Assembly (NCBI GenBank): GCA_030638785.1
Contig: DAOWDY010000219.1
Location: forward strand, 1 to 9,733
Reading direction: 5' to 3'
Length of the DNA: 9,733 nucleotides
Origin: Candidatus Thorarchaeota archaeon
Lineage (GTDB): Archaea > Asgardarchaeota > Thorarchaeia > Thorarchaeales > Thorarchaeaceae
Position numbers and translations under genes: made by a program. Numbering within the stretch: position 1 is the first letter of the stretch; the number at the start of each line of letters is the position of its first letter. Shown here one piece after another: positions 7,457-9,733 of this stretch. The notes beneath the pieces were generated by a model, which was not told the DNA's origin, did no database searches, and saw only the letters and a list, made by a program, of their open reading frames with translations.

Positions 7457-7464
7457 TATAAAAG
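7457..7464 (-). promoter_or_regulatory. Second TATA-like element or U-tract in the intergenic region
   Basis: On the - strand it reads CTTTTATA and on the + strand TATAAAAG. It could be a distal promoter for the - strand operon (start near 7430) or simply part of the T-rich run that ends the regulator transcript. No + strand gene follows that would use it. Confidence 0.3.
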
Positions 7465-7505
7465 AACCTACAGGATGAGGGATCTTTTGATTCAACATCC
7501 CTAGG
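7460..7505 (-). terminator. Possible terminator of the Lrp-like regulator gene
   Basis: Just after the regulator stop (7520), imperfect arms CCTAGGGATG and CATCCTGTAGG (7496-7505 and 7467-7477) can form a nine-pair stem with a small internal loop, followed by TTCTTTT at 7466-7460. Archaeal termination relies mainly on T-runs, so the T-run is the stronger part of the evidence. Confidence 0.35.
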
Positions 7506-7519
7506 AATTGTCTAGTTTA

Positions 7520-8158
7520 TTACGCGTTACTCTTCCCTCTACGTTTCGATTCAGTATATGGTGATGCGTATATTGTGCCCTCGTATGCCTTGCCAGATGG
7601 GCATCCTACACATTTCTTAGCAATGAATCGCTTACAGGCTGCGCAATCTCTACCACATGCCGCCTTACTATCTCTGTTTGGACTCAGGTCGAGTGACAGA
7701 TATTCAGGTTGCATCGGTGAGTTACCAAACCAGGTTTCAGAGCGGCGTATACCTGCCTCGGTCCTGATCGAGCAAGTTCCAAGAATTGATTCTAGTGAGA
7801 AGGTATCTTCAGCCACCATTACTGCGAACAGGTTGTAGCGTCCTGTGACAGGTGCAAGCATGACCAATCTGGGACAGTCTGTATATTTCTTCAGGATATT
7901 GTCAGTGACCTCCATGTTCTCCGTTTCTAGTCCCAAGAAGAGCATTTTCATATCCATTTTTTCTGCATTTACTCCAGCAGTTATCTTGACCAATGGAGGT
8001 GTAGTTTTGCCATCCTTATCCTCTTCCGGATTAACGAGCTTCTCAAGTCTCTTACTGACTGCAACATGAGACATTCCAAGTTGTTTTCCTAGTTCTGACA
8101 GGCTGGTCCTGCCGTTATCTCGTAGAATTGAGATCAATTTCTTGTCTGTGTTATCCAA
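7520..8158 (-). CDS. Lrp/AsnC-like transcription regulator with C-terminal cysteine cluster
   Basis: This 212-residue protein begins with an AsnC-type winged helix-turn-helix: DKKLISILRDNGRTSLSEL and LGMSHVAVSKRLEKL (about 5-41). A polar insert (about 43-54) precedes a region resembling the Lrp ligand/assembly domain (about 56-145), including the pattern VTGRYNLFAVMVAED. The C-terminal part carries C-x3-C-x2-C-x7-C-x2-C (C168, C172, C175, C183, C186) followed by P and a YEG tail, a likely zinc- or iron-sulfur-binding site. It should bind DNA as a dimer or higher oligomer and sense a small molecule, metal or redox state; the targets are unknown. The TTG at 8158 has GAGGAGA at 8168-8174, 9 nt away. 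A direct repeat near its promoter suggests autoregulation. It lies downstream of the thymidylate synthase gene but has its own promoter-like region. Confidence 0.85.
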   Translation of the reverse strand: MDNTDKKLISILRDNGRTSLSELGKQLGMSHVAVSKRLEKLVNPEEDKDGKTTPPLVKITAGVNAEKMDMKMLFLGLETENMEVTDNILKKYTDCPRLVMLAPVTGRYNLFAVMVAEDTFSLESILGTCSIRTEAGIRRSETWFGNSPMQPEYLSLDLSPNRDSKAACGRDCAACKRFIAKKCVGCPSGKAYEGTIYASPYTESKRRGKSNA

Positions 8159-8188
8159 ATCGAATTATCTCCTCGTGTAACATGGTCC

Positions 8189-8215
8189 TTTCGTGTGGTT
8201 ACATTTCGTGTGGTT
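8189..8215. repeat. 12-bp direct repeat upstream of the regulator gene (possible operator)
   Basis: TTTCGTGTGGTT occurs at 8189-8200 and again at 8204-8215, a period of 15 bp. A weaker relative (CTCGTGTAAC) lies at 8172-8181. The repeats fall at and just after the expected transcription start of the Lrp-like gene, where a bound protein would block transcription. No clear copy was noticed elsewhere in the window. Confidence 0.45.
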
Positions 8216-8237
8216 GCAGCCGTTTGCAGGTTAAAGA

Positions 8238-8247
8238 GCTATAAGAA
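8238..8247 (-). promoter_or_regulatory. Probable TATA box of the Lrp-like regulator gene
   Basis: On the - strand the sequence is TTCTTATAGC. Initiation about 25 bp further would fall near 8215, next to the direct repeats, leaving a leader of about 57 nt before the TTG at 8158. Confidence 0.4.
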
Positions 8248-8264
8248 TGTCACGCTTTCGATTA

Positions 8265-8888
8265 CTAAACGGTTCCAGCCTTTTCCCAATCGTGATTGTA
8301 AATATGCGCATTGACTGAGAGAGTAGTTATGGTGCCAATGGTGAGACTGGTCTTCTCAGAAACATGGACAAGGAGTTCTCCTAATGCATAGACATTGGCC
8401 AACCAAGCACCAAACATATCGTTGGAGCGAATCATAACTGAGAGATCTAGGATGTCGTCACGGGTCATGAAGACAAAGTGGTTCAGACAGGGTACCTCTT
8501 CTGAAACCGTGTCCCTTCTGGGGTCCCATGTTGTCGCAACGACTCTTCTGCTTTTGGGATTCTCCTGCAGCTTCTTGATGACGAACTCGATCTGGTTGAC
8601 TTCACCATCTCCCCATGCATTGAGTCGCTCACCATAGGTATAATCAAAATCCATTCTATCAGGGTTGAGGAGCTGGGTCGCATACTTCTCCTTGAGCACC
8701 TTCTCGCTGAAGGGATATAGTTCAGTGACTCTGTTCTCGAGAGGATTCATCACATGTATCATTACATTGTCCAACCAACGAGTTTCAATTCCCCTTTCAT
8801 CAACTCTGAGCATACCACTCTGCATGATCTTCTGGATGATTCTGGTCCAGCCATCGACTGGGTCTTGGGCTCTGAGGTAAGTTGGCAT
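8265..8888 (-). CDS. thyA: Thymidylate synthase, archaeal ThyA type
   Basis: This enzyme makes dTMP from dUMP with a methylene-folate-type cofactor. The 207 residues match the short archaeal branch (about 220 in Methanocaldococcus, 264 in E. coli). The phosphate-binding pair R114-R115 is in NPKSRRVVATTWDP, and the catalytic cysteine C134 is in EVPCLNHF. The RSND block (154-157) corresponds to RSCD of bacteria. N165 in LANVYALG sits at the Asn that selects dUMP over dCMP, and H195 and Y197 in NAHIYNHDW complete the nucleotide site. The N-terminal region is reduced, as in other archaeal forms. The ATG at 8888 has GAGGAGTGAGAG just upstream. The gene is divergent from the small-protein/glutaredoxin run, and a TATA-like GTTTACAAAA lies near 8920-8930. 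It ends 106 bp before the Lrp-like gene. Confidence 0.92.
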   Translation of the reverse strand: MPTYLRAQDPVDGWTRIIQKIMQSGMLRVDERGIETRWLDNVMIHVMNPLENRVTELYPFSEKVLKEKYATQLLNPDRMDFDYTYGERLNAWGDGEVNQIEFVIKKLQENPKSRRVVATTWDPRRDTVSEEVPCLNHFVFMTRDDILDLSVMIRSNDMFGAWLANVYALGELLVHVSEKTSLTIGTITTLSVNAHIYNHDWEKAGTV

Positions 8889-9216
8889 GATACTCTCACT
8901 CCTCTCTTCAGTTCAGTATCTTTTGTAAACTACTAATCTGGGCATGAAGACCAGAAACACATGCTCTTATTCTAGGTTTCTGAAATATTCGATTGAGGTT
9001 TGAGCTGGCCTTGTTTTCGCGTACCCTGTCGTTTTATTGGAGATAAACCGCGCCAAACAATGTAGCTTCGATGTGTTACACTCCTTGGTATTTCTTACTA
9101 GAAATTTGGACAAATTCACATTGAAAAGTTGCACAAAGTCTCAGCTAAACGCGCTCTGATACTTTCACAAGTTGTATGAGTATAATAAGTAAAATAACAA
9201 TTTGAAAGTGAGGTCT
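8889..9216. other. Divergent intergenic region of 328 bp
   Basis: No convincing gene is present; the only frames are 17-19 codons without a ribosome site. Its left edge should hold the thymidylate synthase promoter and its right edge the TATA box at 9181. A 14-bp dyad, AATTTG-GA-CAAATT (9103-9116), sits about 65 bp before that TATA box and could bind a regulator. No tRNA-like structure was found. Confidence 0.6.
9181..9188 (+). promoter_or_regulatory. TATA box for the small-protein/glutaredoxin operon
   Basis: TATAATAA lies in an A/T-rich run 36 bp before the ATG at 9217. Initiation near 9207-9212 would give a very short leader that still includes GTGAGG. It is the clearest TATA element in the window. 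Confidence 0.55.
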
Positions 9217-9378
9217 ATGCATCAGAACACAAAGTCGCGAGAGTGCACTCTAGGAGAGCAAGAAGCCATCTCCGAATGTCATAAGTCTTTTATTCGATGT
9301 ATGGAGAACATTACTAGCCCAAAGGGGATGTTGGGCAACTTGTTGAGCAGCCGCCGGGAGGAATTAATATTCCATTGA
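9217..9378 (+). CDS. Small 53-residue protein with three cysteines, coupled to the glutaredoxin-like gene
   Basis: A frame of 53 codons starts at ATG 9217 with GTGAGG at 9208-9213 and lies directly behind a good TATA box. The protein is polar and probably helical, with cysteines at 10, 21 and 28 (C-x10-C-x6-C), then SPKGMLGNLL and a basic stretch SSRREE. No known family is recognised and no membrane segment is seen. Its stop TGA (9376-9378) overlaps the TTG start of the next gene (9375-9377), a typical translational-coupling arrangement. The placement between promoter and glutaredoxin-like gene is the main reason to think it is real. With three cysteines it could be a partner or substrate of the redox protein, or a metal-binding peptide; that is inference. 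The alternative is that it is an untranslated leader. Confidence 0.55.
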   Translation: MHQNTKSRECTLGEQEAISECHKSFIRCMENITSPKGMLGNLLSSRREELIFH

Positions 9379-9650
9379 CGACAGTATATCTTATCACTCA
9401 GGACAATTGTGTAAATTGCCCTGCCGCGAAAGCGGTTGTTGAGGAAGCCCTTCTAAACAGCGAGATAACTGTTGAAACAATTGACCTCCTTAAGATGGAT
9501 CCTGATTTTGAGTTTAGACTTCTCGAGAATCAGGTGTTTATTGCATCCACCCCGAGCATACTAGTTGAAACAAAAGGCAATCTCAAGATGCTCTACAGTG
9601 GAGCGGTCCCTTCAGTTGATGATGTGCGCACACAATTGGGAGTGAACTAG
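9375..9650 (+). CDS. Glutaredoxin/thioredoxin-like protein with CVNC motif
   Basis: This small 91-residue thioredoxin-fold protein has strand TVYLIT (3-8), redox motif C12-V-N-C15 followed by PAAKAVVEEAL, strand ITVETIDL (31-38), cis-proline loop STPSILV (P60), a last strand near 70-76 and a C-terminal helix. It should perform cytoplasmic thiol-disulfide exchange. It differs in active-site residues from the CAFC protein at 317-658. The frame has no ATG or GTG upstream, so TTG at 9375 is the first possible start. GGGAGGA at 9356-9362 is 12 nt before it, somewhat far, which fits re-initiation after the overlapping small gene. Another gene starts 3 nt after its stop, so it is the middle of an operon. 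The electron donor and target are not visible. Confidence 0.85.
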   Translation: MTTVYLITQDNCVNCPAAKAVVEEALLNSEITVETIDLLKMDPDFEFRLLENQVFIASTPSILVETKGNLKMLYSGAVPSVDDVRTQLGVN

Positions 9651-9653
9651 ACC

Positions 9654-9733
9654 ATGACTGATATTCGGCCAGCTATCACAGACGAGAACGAAGACCTTCG
9701 AGCTAGAGAGAAGAAGCTGCCCAAGGTTCGTAC
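9654..9733 (+). CDS. N-terminal part of an unidentified protein (cut by window end)
   Basis: An ATG at 9654, three bases after the glutaredoxin-like stop, opens a frame that stays open to the last base (26 full codons). The visible part is highly charged (DENEDLRAREKKLPKVR) and looks like a flexible N-terminal extension; no domain can be named. A thioredoxin-reductase-type flavoprotein would suit the context, since such genes often follow a small redox protein, but nothing in the visible residues shows it. No strong ribosome site is present, so coupling to the preceding gene is likely. Confidence 0.5.
   Translation, partial: MTDIRPAITDENEDLRAREKKLPKVR

Larger units (their letters stand above)
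7212..7519. other. Non-coding stretch of 308 bp between the regulator gene and the acetyltransferase gene
   Basis: No coding frame of useful length is present; the longest clean one is 27 codons on the + strand (7395-7478) without a ribosome site. The stretch holds a TATA-like element with a dyad near 7313-7338, a second TATA-like element at 7457-7464, an imperfect hairpin at 7467-7505 and a small stem at 7273-7306. I found no tRNA-like cloverleaf and no clear C/D-box pattern. Confidence 0.6.

Noticed and set aside
7212..7470. Possible tRNA or C/D-box RNA
   Set aside because: Short stems exist but no cloverleaf, T-loop or paired C and D boxes could be assembled on either strand.
7395..7478. 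27-codon + strand frame in the intergenic region
   Set aside because: No ribosome site, no promoter at suitable distance and no protein features.
8265..8888. dCMP hydroxymethylase instead of thymidylate synthase
   Set aside because: The selecting residue is Asn (N165), as in dUMP-using enzymes, rather than the Asp of hydroxymethylases.

Overview
The window reads as archaeal and most likely from an Asgard-type (Lokiarchaeota/Thorarchaeota-like) genome. The grounds are an archaeal/eukaryotic-type elongation factor 2 paralogue that has lost the diphthamide histidine, a short archaeal thymidylate synthase, KaiC/RadA-like ATPases, a partial Roadblock/LC7-like protein, an Lrp-type regulator, TATA-like promoter elements and frequent TTG/GTG starts. 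The lineage is inferred from gene content; the phylum is not proven by sequence alone.

Left part (1-4504, + strand). The C-terminal half of a probable Roadblock/LC7 protein is followed by a four-gene run: a thioredoxin-fold protein (CxxC), a KaiC-like ATPase overlapping it by 8 nt, a second KaiC-like ATPase that lacks the acidic pair after Walker A, and a very large helical, TPR-like protein of unknown function. The tight spacing suggests one operon, perhaps a redox- or nucleotide-responsive signalling module.

Middle (4505-7519, - strand). The stop of the TPR-like gene directly abuts the stop of a convergent gene for a diphthamide-less EF-2 paralogue (aEF-2p). That gene overlaps the end of an upstream WbpD/WlbB-like sugar-nucleotide N-acetyltransferase with an added C-terminal zinc-ribbon-like segment. 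A 308-bp non-coding stretch follows, with two TATA-like elements, a dyad at the presumed promoter and a possible terminator hairpin.

Right part (7520-9733). On the - strand are an Lrp/AsnC-like regulator with a C-terminal five-cysteine cluster, whose promoter region carries a 12-bp direct repeat, and a thymidylate synthase with its catalytic residues intact. A 328-bp divergent intergenic region then leads to a + strand run: a 53-residue small protein gene whose stop overlaps the TTG start of a glutaredoxin-like gene, and the first 26 codons of another gene cut by the window edge.

No rRNA, tRNA, CRISPR array, insertion sequence or integrase was seen. The most noteworthy items are the EF-2 paralogue with Glu in place of the diphthamide His, the thioredoxin-KaiC-KaiC-TPR cluster, and the small coupled ORF in front of the glutaredoxin-like gene.
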